In this document: piece after piece, positions 41,766-51,368 of the stretch
Layout of the letters: each line of letters opens with the position of its first letter
Position numbering within the stretch: the stretch's first letter is position 1
Source of the DNA: Amphritea opalescens
Lineage (GTDB): Bacteria > Pseudomonadota > Gammaproteobacteria > Pseudomonadales > Balneatricaceae
DNA length: 64,000 nucleotides
Direction: 5' to 3'
Assembly (NCBI RefSeq): GCF_003957515.1
Contig: NZ_RQXW01000014.1
Location: 28,471 to 92,470 of the forward strand
Position numbers and translations under genes: made by a program
The notes under the pieces: generated by a model
Seen by the model: the letters and a program-made list of their open reading frames with translations, nothing else
The model's database searches: none
What the model was told of the DNA's origin: nothing

Positions 41766-42245
41766 ATGATCCACTTTACCGAAGATAATGTGCCCACCCG
41801 GCTGAGCATTGCGCATCTGCTGTTTCTGTTGAATCAGCATAAAGATCGATTACTCGAAAAGTACCTTAAGCCTTTTAATATCACTGGACCACAGTTTCGG
41901 GTGATGCGGCTTGTTATTGTCGAGCATGTCGATAGCCCTTCAGAACTAACGCGGCTGCTATCGATCGATAGTGGTGCTATGACACGGATGCTCGACCGTC
42001 TTGAGCAGCGCAATATTTTGGTACGTGAACGCTGCCCCCATGACCGGCGGCAGGTACGCCTTAAACCGACTGCCGAAGGGATTGCACTGAGTCATCAGGT
42101 GCAAGGTCTGGCGGCGGATCTGTTGAATGAGCTGACCGGTGAACTCACTCAACAGGAGTTAAGCGAGTTTGACCGTATGGTACGCAAGATGTTGGTGCCG
42201 ACCGGGTTGATGGAAGAGCCCACACAGCAGAGCAAACCCGAATAA
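41766..42245 (+). CDS. MarR-family regulator of an efflux operon (EmrR/SlyA-like)
   Basis: 159 residues with the winged-helix domain: HRLLEKYLKPFNITGPQFRVMRL-type region, recognition part SPSELTRLLSIDSGAMTRMLDRLEQRN and wing RERCPHDRRQVRLKPT. It is first in an operon with membrane-fusion and MFS genes, the emrRAB layout in which the regulator represses until a drug or phenolic binds. Two palindromes over its promoter suggest autoregulation. A truncated copy of its 5' end and promoter lies at 40098-40313. Confidence 0.85.
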   Translation: MIHFTEDNVPTRLSIAHLLFLLNQHKDRLLEKYLKPFNITGPQFRVMRLVIVEHVDSPSELTRLLSIDSGAMTRMLDRLEQRNILVRERCPHDRRQVRLKPTAEGIALSHQVQGLAADLLNELTGELTQQELSEFDRMVRKMLVPTGLMEEPTQQSKPE

Positions 42246-42266
42246 AGAAGAGTGCGGAATAGAGTT

Positions 42267-43472
42267 ATGAATGAGAGTGATCCTCAGGTCGAAACACGGC
42301 CAGCTTCAGCTAAACGTAGTCGTCTGATCTTACTGAGTGGTTTATTTTTTATTGTGCTCGTGATTGGCGGGGCAGTATTTGCGTATGAACATCTTTATGG
42401 TCGTTTCTACGAGGAAACCGCGGATGCTTATGTGGATGGTAACCGGGTGCAAATCGGCTCGGGTATTAATGGCACTGTGATTCGGATTAACGCGGATGAT
42501 GGTGATTATGTCGAGCAGGGCCAAGTGTTGGTCGAACTAGATCCCAGCGATACCACGATTGCATTAGAGCAGGCGAAAGCGGATTTAGCCGCCACGGTGC
42601 GGGAAGTTCGTGGGCTGTTCTCCAGTGTGGATAACTTTCGCGCTCAGTTAGCGACTCGTCAGCTTGAGTTGCAACAGGCGCGCAGTGATTTTAAACGGCG
42701 CGATAAGTTAGCGGCGGCGGGCGTTCTATCAGAAGAGATTATGTCCCACTCAAGGGATGCACTGGGCGAGGCTGAAAATGCGTTGATTAGTGCCCGCCAG
42801 CAGCTGTCTAGCACATTGGCGCTGGTGGAAGGGACAACCATTGCGACCCACCCGAAGGTGCAAGCGGCCACGGCAAAGCTACATCAAGCATTTATAAACC
42901 ATGGCCGTACTCATCTGATTGCGCCGGTGAGCGGTTATGTGGCCCAGCGGAGTGTTCAGCCGGGTGCCCGAGTGACTACCGGGCAGGCCTTAATGGCGGT
43001 AATACCGTTGGATCAGGTGTGGATTGAGGCGAACTTTAAAGAGACGCAGATGAGCCAGATGCAGATAGGTCAGGCGGTGGAGGTTACGGCGGACCTGTAT
43101 GGCAGTGATGTGCATTATCAAGGACGGGTCGAAAGCCTCGGTGTCGGCACTGGGGGGGCGTTTGCTTTATTGCCCGCTCAAAACGCCAGCGGTAACTGGA
43201 TTAAGATTGTGCAGCGGGTGCCGGTGCGCATCGGCTTACAGGCGGAAGAGTTACAGGCGCATCCGTTGCGGTTGGGAATGTCAACCAAGGTTGAGGTCGA
43301 TCTGCATCAGCAGGATGGCGAAGTGCTGGCCAGTCGTGCCGATCATTCCGCCCGCTATGCCACCGATATCTATGCCAATCTGCTGCAAGAGGCGGATGAG
43401 TTAGCCGCACAATTGATTCGCGCCAACAGTGAGACGACACAAAACGATAGTGCGGTGTCTCAAGTTAAATGA
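42267..43472 (+). CDS. emrA: EmrA-type membrane fusion protein of a tripartite efflux pump
   Basis: 401 residues from the ATG at 42267. A cytoplasmic N terminus is followed by one membrane segment (about residues 20-42), then a barrel-sandwich/lipoyl half (ETADAYVDGNRVQIGSGINGTV), a coiled-coil hairpin (about 95-195), the second half (APVSGYVAQRSVQPGARV) and a beta-barrel (VEANFKETQ-like IEANFKETQMSQMQIGQ). It would link the MFS pump to an outer membrane channel in the periplasm. No TolC gene is adjacent. It overlaps emrB by four bases. Confidence 0.87.
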   Translation: MNESDPQVETRPASAKRSRLILLSGLFFIVLVIGGAVFAYEHLYGRFYEETADAYVDGNRVQIGSGINGTVIRINADDGDYVEQGQVLVELDPSDTTIALEQAKADLAATVREVRGLFSSVDNFRAQLATRQLELQQARSDFKRRDKLAAAGVLSEEIMSHSRDALGEAENALISARQQLSSTLALVEGTTIATHPKVQAATAKLHQAFINHGRTHLIAPVSGYVAQRSVQPGARVTTGQALMAVIPLDQVWIEANFKETQMSQMQIGQAVEVTADLYGSDVHYQGRVESLGVGTGGAFALLPAQNASGNWIKIVQRVPVRIGLQAEELQAHPLRLGMSTKVEVDLHQQDGEVLASRADHSARYATDIYANLLQEADELAAQLIRANSETTQNDSAVSQVK

Positions 43473-44986
43473 GTGCGGTCCGGTTTGTACCCGCGAACTT
43501 GGTGCTGGCCACGATTGGTCTGGCGTTGGCGACCTTTATGCAGGTGCTGGACACCACGATTGCTAATGTTGCACTAACATCGATTACCGGTAATCTGGGT
43601 GCCAGCAGCGAGCAGGGCACCTGGGTGATTACCTCGTTTGCCGTGTGTAATGCGATCGCGTTGCCGCTGACCGGCTGGATGGCGCGTCGGGTCGGCGAAG
43701 TGCGTTTGTTTATCGGCTCTGTTTGTCTGTTTATGTTTACCTCGTTTCTCTGTGGTATCGCCACCTCGCTGCCCGAGCTGGTGTTCTTTCGGGCGCTGCA
43801 GGGCTTTGTTGCCGGGCCGCTTTACCCTATCGCCCAGACCCTGTTGATTGCGATCTATCCTGCGGCACGCCGTGGTATGGCGCTGTCGCTATTAGCGATG
43901 GTGGCGGTGGTGGCGCCGATTTTGGGGCCGATTTCCGGCGGTTGGTTAACGGATAACTACTCTTGGCCATGGATTTTCTTTATCAACCTACCGATCGGGC
44001 TGTTTGCTGTGCTGGTGGTGTGGTCGCAGCTGCGTAACCGTCCGGAAGACACCGAAAAAAAGCCGATCGACTATGTGGGTTTAGCCCTGTTGGTATTAGG
44101 GGTTGGGTTATTACAGGTGGTGCTGGATAAGGGTAATGATCTGGATTGGTTTGAATCGGAGTTCATTATCTACAGTGCTGCGGTGGCGGTGATTGCGTTG
44201 ATCTCGATGGTAATCTGGGAGATGACCGAAGAGCATCCGGTGATTAATCTGAGGCTGTTTCGCCATCGCAACTTTACCTTCGGCACGATAGTGTTGGTGT
44301 TGGGTTACTCCGCCTTTTTTGGCCTTAACCTGCTGCTGCCAGTGTGGTTGCAAACCCGCATGGGCTATACCGCTGTTTGGGCGGGGCTGGCGGCAGCCCC
44401 TATCGGTATCATCCCCGTGATACTGTCGCCTATCGTCGGGCGTTTTGGCTACAAAGTGGATATGCGGTTATTGACCAGTATCGCCTTTTTGGCGATGTCT
44501 CTGTCGAGTTTCGGGCGGGCTGAATTTTCGCTCGATGTGGATTATTACCATATTGCGATGATCCAACTGGGGATGGGGTTAGGCGTGGCGCTGTTCTTTA
44601 TGCCCGCGACCACTATCCTGCTGTCGAGTCTCTCTCCTAGGGAGATTGCCGATGGCTCGGGTTTGGCCACTTTTTTGCGGGTACTCGGCGGGAGTTTTGC
44701 GTCATCCCTCACAACCTGGTGGTGGCATCGGCAAGCGGCGATAGAACATGCCTTGTTGACGGAAAATATTACCCCATACAGTCCAGAAACACGGCACTAT
44801 CTTGATCTGTTGGGTGGCCCTACATTGCAGAATTATGGGCGTATTGAACAGTTGATCGAAGCGCAGGCCTATATGATCTCGACGGTCGATTATTTTGCAC
44901 TGCTGGGGTGGATCTTCTTGGCGCTGATGGCGGCGGTGTGGTTTGCCAAACCACCTTTTATGTCCGGCGGGAAGGCTAGTAAGTAG
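43469..44986 (+). CDS. emrB: EmrB-type MFS drug exporter (DHA2 family)
   Basis: 505 residues with about 14 hydrophobic segments. DHA2 signatures: LDTTIANVAL in the first segment, WVITSF..CNAIALPLTGW, ARRVGEVRLF loop, LQGFVAGPLYPIAQTLL and APILGPISGGWLTDNYSWPWIFFINLPIG. It exports drugs or other toxic hydrophobic compounds by proton antiport across the inner membrane, with EmrA. It starts within the emrA stop (ATGA), so it is translationally coupled. Confidence 0.88.
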   Translation: MSAVRFVPANLVLATIGLALATFMQVLDTTIANVALTSITGNLGASSEQGTWVITSFAVCNAIALPLTGWMARRVGEVRLFIGSVCLFMFTSFLCGIATSLPELVFFRALQGFVAGPLYPIAQTLLIAIYPAARRGMALSLLAMVAVVAPILGPISGGWLTDNYSWPWIFFINLPIGLFAVLVVWSQLRNRPEDTEKKPIDYVGLALLVLGVGLLQVVLDKGNDLDWFESEFIIYSAAVAVIALISMVIWEMTEEHPVINLRLFRHRNFTFGTIVLVLGYSAFFGLNLLLPVWLQTRMGYTAVWAGLAAAPIGIIPVILSPIVGRFGYKVDMRLLTSIAFLAMSLSSFGRAEFSLDVDYYHIAMIQLGMGLGVALFFMPATTILLSSLSPREIADGSGLATFLRVLGGSFASSLTTWWWHRQAAIEHALLTENITPYSPETRHYLDLLGGPTLQNYGRIEQLIEAQAYMISTVDYFALLGWIFLALMAAVWFAKPPFMSGGKASK

Positions 44987-45102
44987 GGTTGAGCTAGTAA
45001 ATAGACAGGGCTGTTTGAGCGTATTGAGACCACAATACGGAGCCAATCGATGAGCCTAGGGCCGGATAGAAAAGTATCCGGCCGGTTGGCTAATAAGATC
45101 GG

Positions 45103-46080
45103 TTAAGCGGTTTCTTCGTCACGATAGGCATAGGTATTGTTAAAGCAGTAAATCATCCAGTCGCCTGCTGATATCGGCTCGTATTTAGGGGGCGTATCCG
45201 CCGAGCAGCAGTTATCTAAGCAGCTGACATCGGTATCAAAATCAGGCTCGACAAAAAACGGCATGGAGTAGCGTTCTTCACCACTAGGGCTAAATACGCG
45301 GTGAGCCGTCGATTTATAACGGTCGTTGCTCCAACGGGCCATCATGTTACCGATATTGATCACGAAGCTGTCTTCAATGGGAGGCGCGTCGATCCATTCC
45401 CCGCGGGTATCTTGCACCTGCAAACCGCCTATTTCATCCTGCCAAAGAATAGTAATGCAGCCATAATCGGTATGCGCGCCTGCGCCAATATGCTGTTTGC
45501 CCGCTTGGGGGGCGACTTCAGGATAATGGATAAAGCGTAAGACGCTTAATGGGTGTGCAAATTTATCGTCAAAGAAGCGTTTCTCGAGACCTAGGGCCAT
45601 GGCTAGGGCGCTGAGGATGGTTTTGCCTAGTTCAAGCATATCCCAATAGTGACGTTCCATTTTTTGTTGGAAATCAGTAAGGGATTGAGGATATTGGTTT
45701 GGGCCGTAAAGGGGCCGGTCTGGACCAATCAGTGGATGATCCGTGGGTAGATTCAGTGCCATATCAAAGGTTTCTTTGATATCACCGGGATGTTCTGGGT
45801 CGAGCTGCTCTGCCATCATGCGACCATAGCCACGATGATTGTTTGAGAGAGTAATATCGATGGCAACTTTTTCCGCTTCAGGAAGCGCAAAAAAGGCTTC
45901 AGACAGCGCGCGCATCTCGCGTATGCGGGCTTGGCTGATGGGATGCCCTTGGATATAAAAAAAGCCACTTTCTCTGCAGGCAGTATCGATGGCTTTAGCG
46001 ACTTCCATTTGTTCCGTTGTATTGTCGGAATATAAGCTGGAAATATTGATCAGAGGAATATTCATATAGGTGTTGGGCAC
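45103..46080 (-). CDS. Isopenicillin N synthase-family 2-oxoglutarate/Fe(II) oxygenase
   Basis: 325 residues counted from GTG at 46080; an ATG at 46065 is an equally possible start, and neither has a good Shine-Dalgarno. The iron ligands are His203 and Asp205 (GAHTDYG) and His260 (STAHRVF), with Arg270 and Ser272 (ERYSMPFF) as the 2-oxoglutarate-binding pair. The N-terminal IPLINISSL and CRESGFFYIQGH motifs are typical. It lies 52 bp after the BMP gene and probably shares its transcript, which suggests oxidation of an imported nucleobase or nucleoside-like compound (inference). Real isopenicillin N synthase activity is not implied. Confidence 0.82.
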   Translation of the reverse strand: MPNTYMNIPLINISSLYSDNTTEQMEVAKAIDTACRESGFFYIQGHPISQARIREMRALSEAFFALPEAEKVAIDITLSNNHRGYGRMMAEQLDPEHPGDIKETFDMALNLPTDHPLIGPDRPLYGPNQYPQSLTDFQQKMERHYWDMLELGKTILSALAMALGLEKRFFDDKFAHPLSVLRFIHYPEVAPQAGKQHIGAGAHTDYGCITILWQDEIGGLQVQDTRGEWIDAPPIEDSFVINIGNMMARWSNDRYKSTAHRVFSPSGEERYSMPFFVEPDFDTDVSCLDNCCSADTPPKYEPISAGDWMIYCFNNTYAYRDEETA

Positions 46081-46132
46081 TTAGTTGAAAGGCTTGCCGC
46101 TATCATGGATAGCGGCAAGGGGGTATTGCGGG

Positions 46133-47224
46133 TTATTTTGGAATATCAGACTGGATACCTTCGACGTACCAGTTCATTTTTTCCAGGTCTTCGTAAGAAA
46201 GGCTAGAACCTTCAGGCACAACCAGTTCACCCGCTTTGTTTTTGATCGGGCCAGCAAAAGGATAAACGCTACCGTCCTTAATGCCGGCAATCAGTTCTTT
46301 TGCATGGCTAACCACATCAGCAGGAATGCTGTCATTGAAGCTTGGAATCACGATAGCACCCTCTTTCATACCCTCAACATTCGCTTTGGGCTTCCAAGTA
46401 CCATTCATGACTGAATTGACGGTGTTAATGTAGTGTGGACCCCATTCATCAACCACGGAGAGTAGGTGAGCGTTCGGGCCAAAGGATGACATATCAGATG
46501 CCTGTCCAACCGCATATTTACCGCGACGATCAGCGGCCTGCATGGCAGCAGGGCTGTCAGTGTGCTGTAAAATCACATCAACGCCTTGATCCATCATCGC
46601 ATTGGCTGCATCGGCTTCTTTACCTGGATCAAACCAGCTATTGACCCAGATGACTTTGAGTTCAGCTTCCGGATTGTATTTATTTAATGCGAGTTGTACC
46701 GCATTGATATCACGGATAACTTCAGGGATCGGGAATGAGGCGATATAGCCTATCTTATTGCTTTTAGTCACCTGTGATGCGACATAGCCAGCAACGTAAC
46801 GGCCTTCAAAGGTGGTTGAGATATAGGTGCCAACGTTTTTGGCCATTTTATAACCGGTGGCATGTTCAAATACCACGTCAGGAAACTGTTTAGCCACCTT
46901 GAGGGTAGGGTTCATAAAACCAAATGAGGTGGTGAAAATCAGCTTATGGCCCGTTTTGGCCAGATTATAAATAACCCGCTGAGCATCAGCCCCTTCGGCA
47001 ACATTCTCAACATAGGTGGTTTTAACTTTGTCGCCGAACTCGGCTTCAACGGATTTACGACCTTGGTCATGCTGATAGGACCAGCCGTGGTCACCAATAG
47101 GGCCCACATAAACAAAGCCTACTTTCAGCGGATCAGCAGCCTGAACCGACAGAGAGGACAGTGCGGTCAGGCATACCCCGGCGGCAAGCCCGGTAACCAG
47201 TTTATTAAATTGACGACGTTTCAT
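46133..47224 (-). CDS. BMP-family ABC transporter substrate-binding protein
   Basis: 363 residues. The signal peptide (MKRRQFNKLVTG, cleavage near VQA-ADP at about residue 29) lacks a lipobox. The BMP/PnrA-like body shows KVGFVYVGPIGDHGWSYQHDQG, IFTTSFGFMNPTLKVA, GRYVAGYVAS and DVILQHTDSPAAMQAA. Relatives bind nucleosides or related compounds in the periplasm. The permease and ATPase genes are just upstream on the same strand. The promoter carries a RutR-like palindrome at 47271. Confidence 0.87.
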   Translation of the reverse strand: MKRRQFNKLVTGLAAGVCLTALSSLSVQAADPLKVGFVYVGPIGDHGWSYQHDQGRKSVEAEFGDKVKTTYVENVAEGADAQRVIYNLAKTGHKLIFTTSFGFMNPTLKVAKQFPDVVFEHATGYKMAKNVGTYISTTFEGRYVAGYVASQVTKSNKIGYIASFPIPEVIRDINAVQLALNKYNPEAELKVIWVNSWFDPGKEADAANAMMDQGVDVILQHTDSPAAMQAADRRGKYAVGQASDMSSFGPNAHLLSVVDEWGPHYINTVNSVMNGTWKPKANVEGMKEGAIVIPSFNDSIPADVVSHAKELIAGIKDGSVYPFAGPIKNKAGELVVPEGSSLSYEDLEKMNWYVEGIQSDIPK

Positions 47225-47270
47225 GCATCCTTCTCCTGTTGAGACATTTGTTAGCGACAGGCTAAAAAAG

Positions 47271-47286
47271 TTGACCGGTAGGTCAG
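47271..47286. promoter_or_regulatory. RutR-like operator before the BMP gene
   Basis: TTGACCGGTAGGTCAG is an inverted repeat (TGACC, four bases, GGTCA) 47 bp upstream of the start. It resembles the E. coli RutR consensus TTGACCANNTGGTCAA. A second partial site CTGACCAATTCAG lies at 47309-47321. A -10-like TTATAA/TATAAC just upstream on the minus strand would place the palindrome over the start of transcription. Confidence 0.65.
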
Positions 47287-47466
47287 TTATAATTATTAAA
47301 GCAAAAATCTGACCAATTCAGCATTAATCATTAACTTAACCGGAATTCTTGTGGTTTGGCAATTAAGGTTCCGGTTTTGTTATTAGTCATGACTGTAGTT
47401 TGCTCCTGTTTGGTGCGCAAGTATTAAAATGCGGTGGTGAACTCCACAAAACAGGGCGTCGATTGC

Positions 47467-48393
47467 TTACCCCTTGGCATAGAACGGATTGCCCAGCGAC
47501 ATCGGTGCAACCAGCCGGCTGCGAGTCTGGTTACTGGACAGGATGACTAGGACAACGACAGTGGCTAAATAGGGCAGTATCGCCAGTAGGTTTGGCGAAA
47601 CAGAGAAGCCGAGCCCCTGAAATACGAGGTGGAGAATGCTCGCCAGACCAAACAACCATGCGCCTAATAGCACCCGTTCCGCCTTCCAGCTAGCAAAGAC
47701 CACTAATGCCAAGGCTATCCAGCCGCGTCCAGCGGTCATGTTCTCTGCCCACAGCGGCGTATAGGCTAATGATAGATAGCCTCCAGCCAGCCCTGCCATT
47801 GCACCGCCAAACATGATGGCTAGATAACGGGTTTTAAAAACGGGTAAGCCAATGGCATTTGCCGCGTGAGGGTTCTCGCCGACGGCTTTGAGGATCAGCC
47901 CAGGGCGGGAATGATTGATAAACCAGTAGACTGCACCGAACAGAATGAAGGAGAGATAGACTACCAAATCCTGACCAAAAAACATCCGGCCGATGATGGG
48001 AAGATCTGTTAAACCGCTAATAAAGATCGGGTCGAGGCCATCGATAGGCTTGCCGACAAAGTCACTACCGATAAAGGCGGAGAGCCCCGTGCCAAAGATC
48101 GTCAGTGCGAGTCCGGTGGCCACCTGGTTAGCGCTCAGCTCCATGGTAATGAGGCCAAAGATCAACGACATTAAGACGCCCGCGACCATCGCTAATAGAA
48201 AGCCTAGGAGTAGACTGCCGGAAACAAGGGTCACGATAAAGCCGATCACGGCACCCATGAGCATCATCCCTTCTTGACCGAGATTGAGCACACCACTTTT
48301 TTCGCAGACCAGTTCTCCCAGCGCGACAATCAATAGCGGTGTCCCCGTGCGAATCATGGCATAGAGTATGTTGGTAATCAGATCAATATCCAT
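47467..48393 (-). CDS. BMP-type ABC transporter permease 2
   Basis: 308 residues, about eight to nine membrane segments, family of BPD_transp_2 permeases (nucleoside/ribose type). Conserved GELVCEKSGVLNLGQEGMMLMGA and AVGENPHAANAIGLPVFKTRYLAIMFGG. It pairs with the larger permease at 48401, seven bases upstream. The 242-bp gap on its downstream side contains the BMP promoter. Confidence 0.87.
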   Translation of the reverse strand: MDIDLITNILYAMIRTGTPLLIVALGELVCEKSGVLNLGQEGMMLMGAVIGFIVTLVSGSLLLGFLLAMVAGVLMSLIFGLITMELSANQVATGLALTIFGTGLSAFIGSDFVGKPIDGLDPIFISGLTDLPIIGRMFFGQDLVVYLSFILFGAVYWFINHSRPGLILKAVGENPHAANAIGLPVFKTRYLAIMFGGAMAGLAGGYLSLAYTPLWAENMTAGRGWIALALVVFASWKAERVLLGAWLFGLASILHLVFQGLGFSVSPNLLAILPYLATVVVLVILSSNQTRSRLVAPMSLGNPFYAKG

Positions 48394-48400
48394 GGTGTCG

Positions 48401-49507
48401 TTATCCTTGAGTGTCAGACGCTAATATTGATGGCGGCGTGGGTGTTATTTTTTTAGGTTTGAGGCGAATACGGAAAGAGATCAGCACATCGCAAGCCAAG
48501 AGATAGAACAGCAACATCCCTTGAAACATCCCCGTCAGTGCTAATGGCAGGCCAAGGCTGATCTGGGCCATCTCGCCGCCCATATAGAGTAGCGCCATGA
48601 GTAAGCTAGCCAATAAGATACCCACCGGATGGAGTCGGCCGAGGAAGGCGACGATAATCGCGGCGTAGCCGTAACCGGGGGAGATTTGTGGAATCAGCTG
48701 GCCAATCGGACCGGCCACTTCCCCGACACCCGCGAGACCCGCTAAACCGCCACTGAGCAGCAGCGCAAAGTAAGCGAGGCGCTTCTCTTTGAAGCCCGAT
48801 AGACGGGCGGCACCCGCATCCATGCCCATTACTTTGATTTGGAAACCATAGAAGCTGCGGCTCATTAATACCCAAACAGCGACAACGGCAAATAACGCTA
48901 AGGCCATACCAAAATGGACCCGGGTATTGTCAATGAGAATGGGTAATAACGCGGACTCACCAAAGAGTGCTGACTCTGGGAAGTTATAACCCTCAGGATC
49001 TTTGAGTGGACCATGTACGGCCCAGAGTAAAACATTGAGGGCGATATAGTTCATCATGATGGTGGTGAGGATTTCATTGGTGTTGAAGCGCACTTTCAAT
49101 ATCGCCGCGATACCCGACCAGACCATACCGCCTAGCGCACCGGCAATTAGGACGAGGGGTAATACCCAAAAGCCTTCCGCCTCAATCAGTTGTAAAGCGA
49201 TATAGCTGCCGAATAGGCCACCCATTAAGAGTTGACCTTCGGCGCCGATATTCCAGATCTTTGCTTTGAAGGCGACGGATAAACCGATAGCACACAGTAG
49301 AATAGGCGCCGTCTTAACACAGAGTTCCGCTAAGCCATGGGTATCTGAAATGGGGACATAGAGAATGGTGATTAGCGCTTCAACCGGATCGACGCCTAAG
49401 AGGGTAAAGACAACTAAGCCGGTCAGCATGGTGAGGACGGCGGCTAATACCGGTGATAAATAAGCCATTGTGCTGGAGCGTTCACCCCGGGGTTCCAGTT
49501 TAATCAT
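48401..49507 (-). CDS. BMP-type ABC transporter permease 1
   Basis: 368 residues. Conserved GLSVAFKAKIWNIGAEGQLLMGG, NEILTTIMMNYIALN and VMGMDAAAARLSGF-like KVMGMDAGAARLSGFKEKR. Together with the neighbouring permease it forms the inner-membrane channel. Its ATG overlaps the ATPase stop by four bases, indicating translational coupling. Confidence 0.87.
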   Translation of the reverse strand: MIKLEPRGERSSTMAYLSPVLAAVLTMLTGLVVFTLLGVDPVEALITILYVPISDTHGLAELCVKTAPILLCAIGLSVAFKAKIWNIGAEGQLLMGGLFGSYIALQLIEAEGFWVLPLVLIAGALGGMVWSGIAAILKVRFNTNEILTTIMMNYIALNVLLWAVHGPLKDPEGYNFPESALFGESALLPILIDNTRVHFGMALALFAVVAVWVLMSRSFYGFQIKVMGMDAGAARLSGFKEKRLAYFALLLSGGLAGLAGVGEVAGPIGQLIPQISPGYGYAAIIVAFLGRLHPVGILLASLLMALLYMGGEMAQISLGLPLALTGMFQGMLLFYLLACDVLISFRIRLKPKKITPTPPSILASDTQG

Positions 49508-51048
49508 GGGGTTACTCTCTCTTCGCGGGCGGGATTGAAATCGCCGGCCATCATGCGACCCAGTTCGGGTATGGATGATTCAGGGGTGGGCTTAATGGGG
49601 GACAGTGCACCATCACAGATCGCGCCGATACGGTCAGAAATAAGAAATAGTTCATCAATATCTTCAGAGACCACCAGAATGGCAGCACCCTGATCCCGAA
49701 GGTTGATTAAGGCTTTGTGAATAGCGGTGGCGGCGCCGATATCGACGCCCCACGTTGGGTGGGCTGCGATCAGTATGCGGGGGTTCTGCATGATTTCACG
49801 GCCAATAATAAACTTTTGCAGGTTGCCGCCGGATAAGCTATCCGCTTGTGCTTGTCGACTCGGTGTTTTGACCTTGTATTGGGCAATAATATCATCGGCA
49901 AAGGCTTCGGCCTTTTTCCACGCCACCATTCCGTTTTGGACCAGACCGGTGAGAAACCCGGTCAGTAAGGCGTTTTCGGTGAGGCTCATTTCGGGCACAG
50001 CACCGCGGCCAAGCCGCTCTTCTGGGACAAAAGCCAGCCCCCATTCGCGGCGCTTATCCGGTGATAATTTGCCCACCGGGGTGTCCGCAAAAGTGATGGT
50101 TTTATTATCTTTACAGCGTTGCTCGCCGCTGAGACTCGCCAGTAACTCCTCCTGACCGTTACCGGCAACCCCTGCAATCCCGACGATTTCACCGGCATTG
50201 ACCGTCAGGTTGATATGTTTCAGCTGCACACCAAAGGGATCGGGACTATTGAGGTTTAGGTCGTGGACACTCAGCAGAGGAGAATTGCCCAGTTTTTTAG
50301 GGTAGGTGGTACTAACGGGGGTGTCATCACCCACCATCAGCTTGGCCATGCTGGTGGTATCTTCATCGGCGGGGATACATTCGCCGGAGACTCTGCCGGA
50401 GCGCAGTACGGTAGCCTTATGACAGAGTGCTTTGACCTCGTTGAGCTTATGACTGATAAAGAGGATCGAGCAGCCTTCATGTGCCAGTTGTCGCAGTGTT
50501 ACGAAGAGGGTGTCTACCTCTTGCGGCGTGAGTACAGAGGTGGGTTCATCAAGAATAAGCAGCTTAATGTTTTGGACTAAGCAGCGCACAATCTCGACCC
50601 GTTGGCGTTCGCCGACCGAGAGCGTGTGTATCTCCCGTTCAGGGTTGATCGCCATGCCGTATTTTTCCGACACCGTGCGAATCTTCTCTGCCAAGGGCTC
50701 TAACTCACCGGCATCATCACCGAGTGCTAAGGCGATATTTTCGGTAACGGTTAGGGTTTCAAACAGTGAGAAATGTTGGAACACCATGCCGATACCCATC
50801 TTACGGGCATGGGCTGGGTCTTTGACCTCAATGGGCAGGCCGTCCCAGAGGAGTTCGCCACGGTCGGGTTTGACTAAGCCGTAAATTACCTTCATTAAGG
50901 TGCTTTTACCGGCACCGTTTTCACCCAGCAGGGCGTGAATTTCTGCGGGTGCGATATCCAGGTGGATGTCATCGTTGGCTAGACATCCGGGGTATTGTTT
51001 ACTGATACCGCGTAAAGTCAGTCGCGGAGGTGGTGGGTTCTGCTTCAC
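49504..51048 (-). CDS. BMP-type ABC transporter ATPase (two ABC domains)
   Basis: 514 residues with two nucleotide-binding domains. The first has Walker A GENGAGKSTL, signature LSVGERQRVEIVR and Walker B LLILDEPTSVLT. The second has a degenerate Walker A (GVAGNGQEEL) and signature LSGGNLQKFIIGRE, the usual pattern in sugar/nucleoside-type transporters. The start is GTG at 51048 with GAGGTAG upstream. It is first of the ATPase-permease-permease operon; a RutR-like palindrome lies about 100 bp upstream. Confidence 0.9.
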   Translation of the reverse strand: MKQNPPPPRLTLRGISKQYPGCLANDDIHLDIAPAEIHALLGENGAGKSTLMKVIYGLVKPDRGELLWDGLPIEVKDPAHARKMGIGMVFQHFSLFETLTVTENIALALGDDAGELEPLAEKIRTVSEKYGMAINPEREIHTLSVGERQRVEIVRCLVQNIKLLILDEPTSVLTPQEVDTLFVTLRQLAHEGCSILFISHKLNEVKALCHKATVLRSGRVSGECIPADEDTTSMAKLMVGDDTPVSTTYPKKLGNSPLLSVHDLNLNSPDPFGVQLKHINLTVNAGEIVGIAGVAGNGQEELLASLSGEQRCKDNKTITFADTPVGKLSPDKRREWGLAFVPEERLGRGAVPEMSLTENALLTGFLTGLVQNGMVAWKKAEAFADDIIAQYKVKTPSRQAQADSLSGGNLQKFIIGREIMQNPRILIAAHPTWGVDIGAATAIHKALINLRDQGAAILVVSEDIDELFLISDRIGAICDGALSPIKPTPESSIPELGRMMAGDFNPAREERVTP

Positions 51049-51368
51049 GCTGGCTACCTCGTCTCTATCCTAATGGAGCTTAAAGAACACTATACTCAAA
51101 CCAGATAGCCGAGTGTCGTCTATCTATGAAATAAAAGCAAAAAGCTGGCCAACCGGTCAGAATGTTTAAAATCAATTCATATTGCTCTGTTTATGGCAGC
51201 TAATCTTTACCGGTCGCGCCTATCTGAGTGTTATCGGCCGTGACTGATCCTGCTCGAGGGTGCTGTTGCACCAGATAGGCTCGTCGTTTAAACGGAGCCG
51301 CACCCTTGTGAGGCGCCGATTTATCAATCGAATGATCATACCTGTTGATACATTGAGGTGTTAATGGA
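51049..51368. other. Regulatory stretch between the ATPase gene and the TetR gene
   Basis: No gene seen. Besides the palindrome at 51147-51162, it should contain the promoter of the leftward transporter operon and the end of the tetR transcript. I did not find a clear terminator. Confidence 0.5.
51147..51162. promoter_or_regulatory. RutR-like operator before the transporter operon
   Basis: CTGGCCAACCGGTCAG: arms CTGGCC and GGTCAG around AACC, one mismatch from a perfect repeat. The flank AAAGCAAAAA just left of it recurs left of the partial site at 47309, so the two promoters share a larger block. Confidence 0.6.

Noticed and set aside
47225..47466. Lipobox in the BMP protein signal peptide
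   Set aside because: The only cysteine is in a GVCLT context without the Leu-Ala-Gly pattern before it, so a cleaved periplasmic form is more likely.
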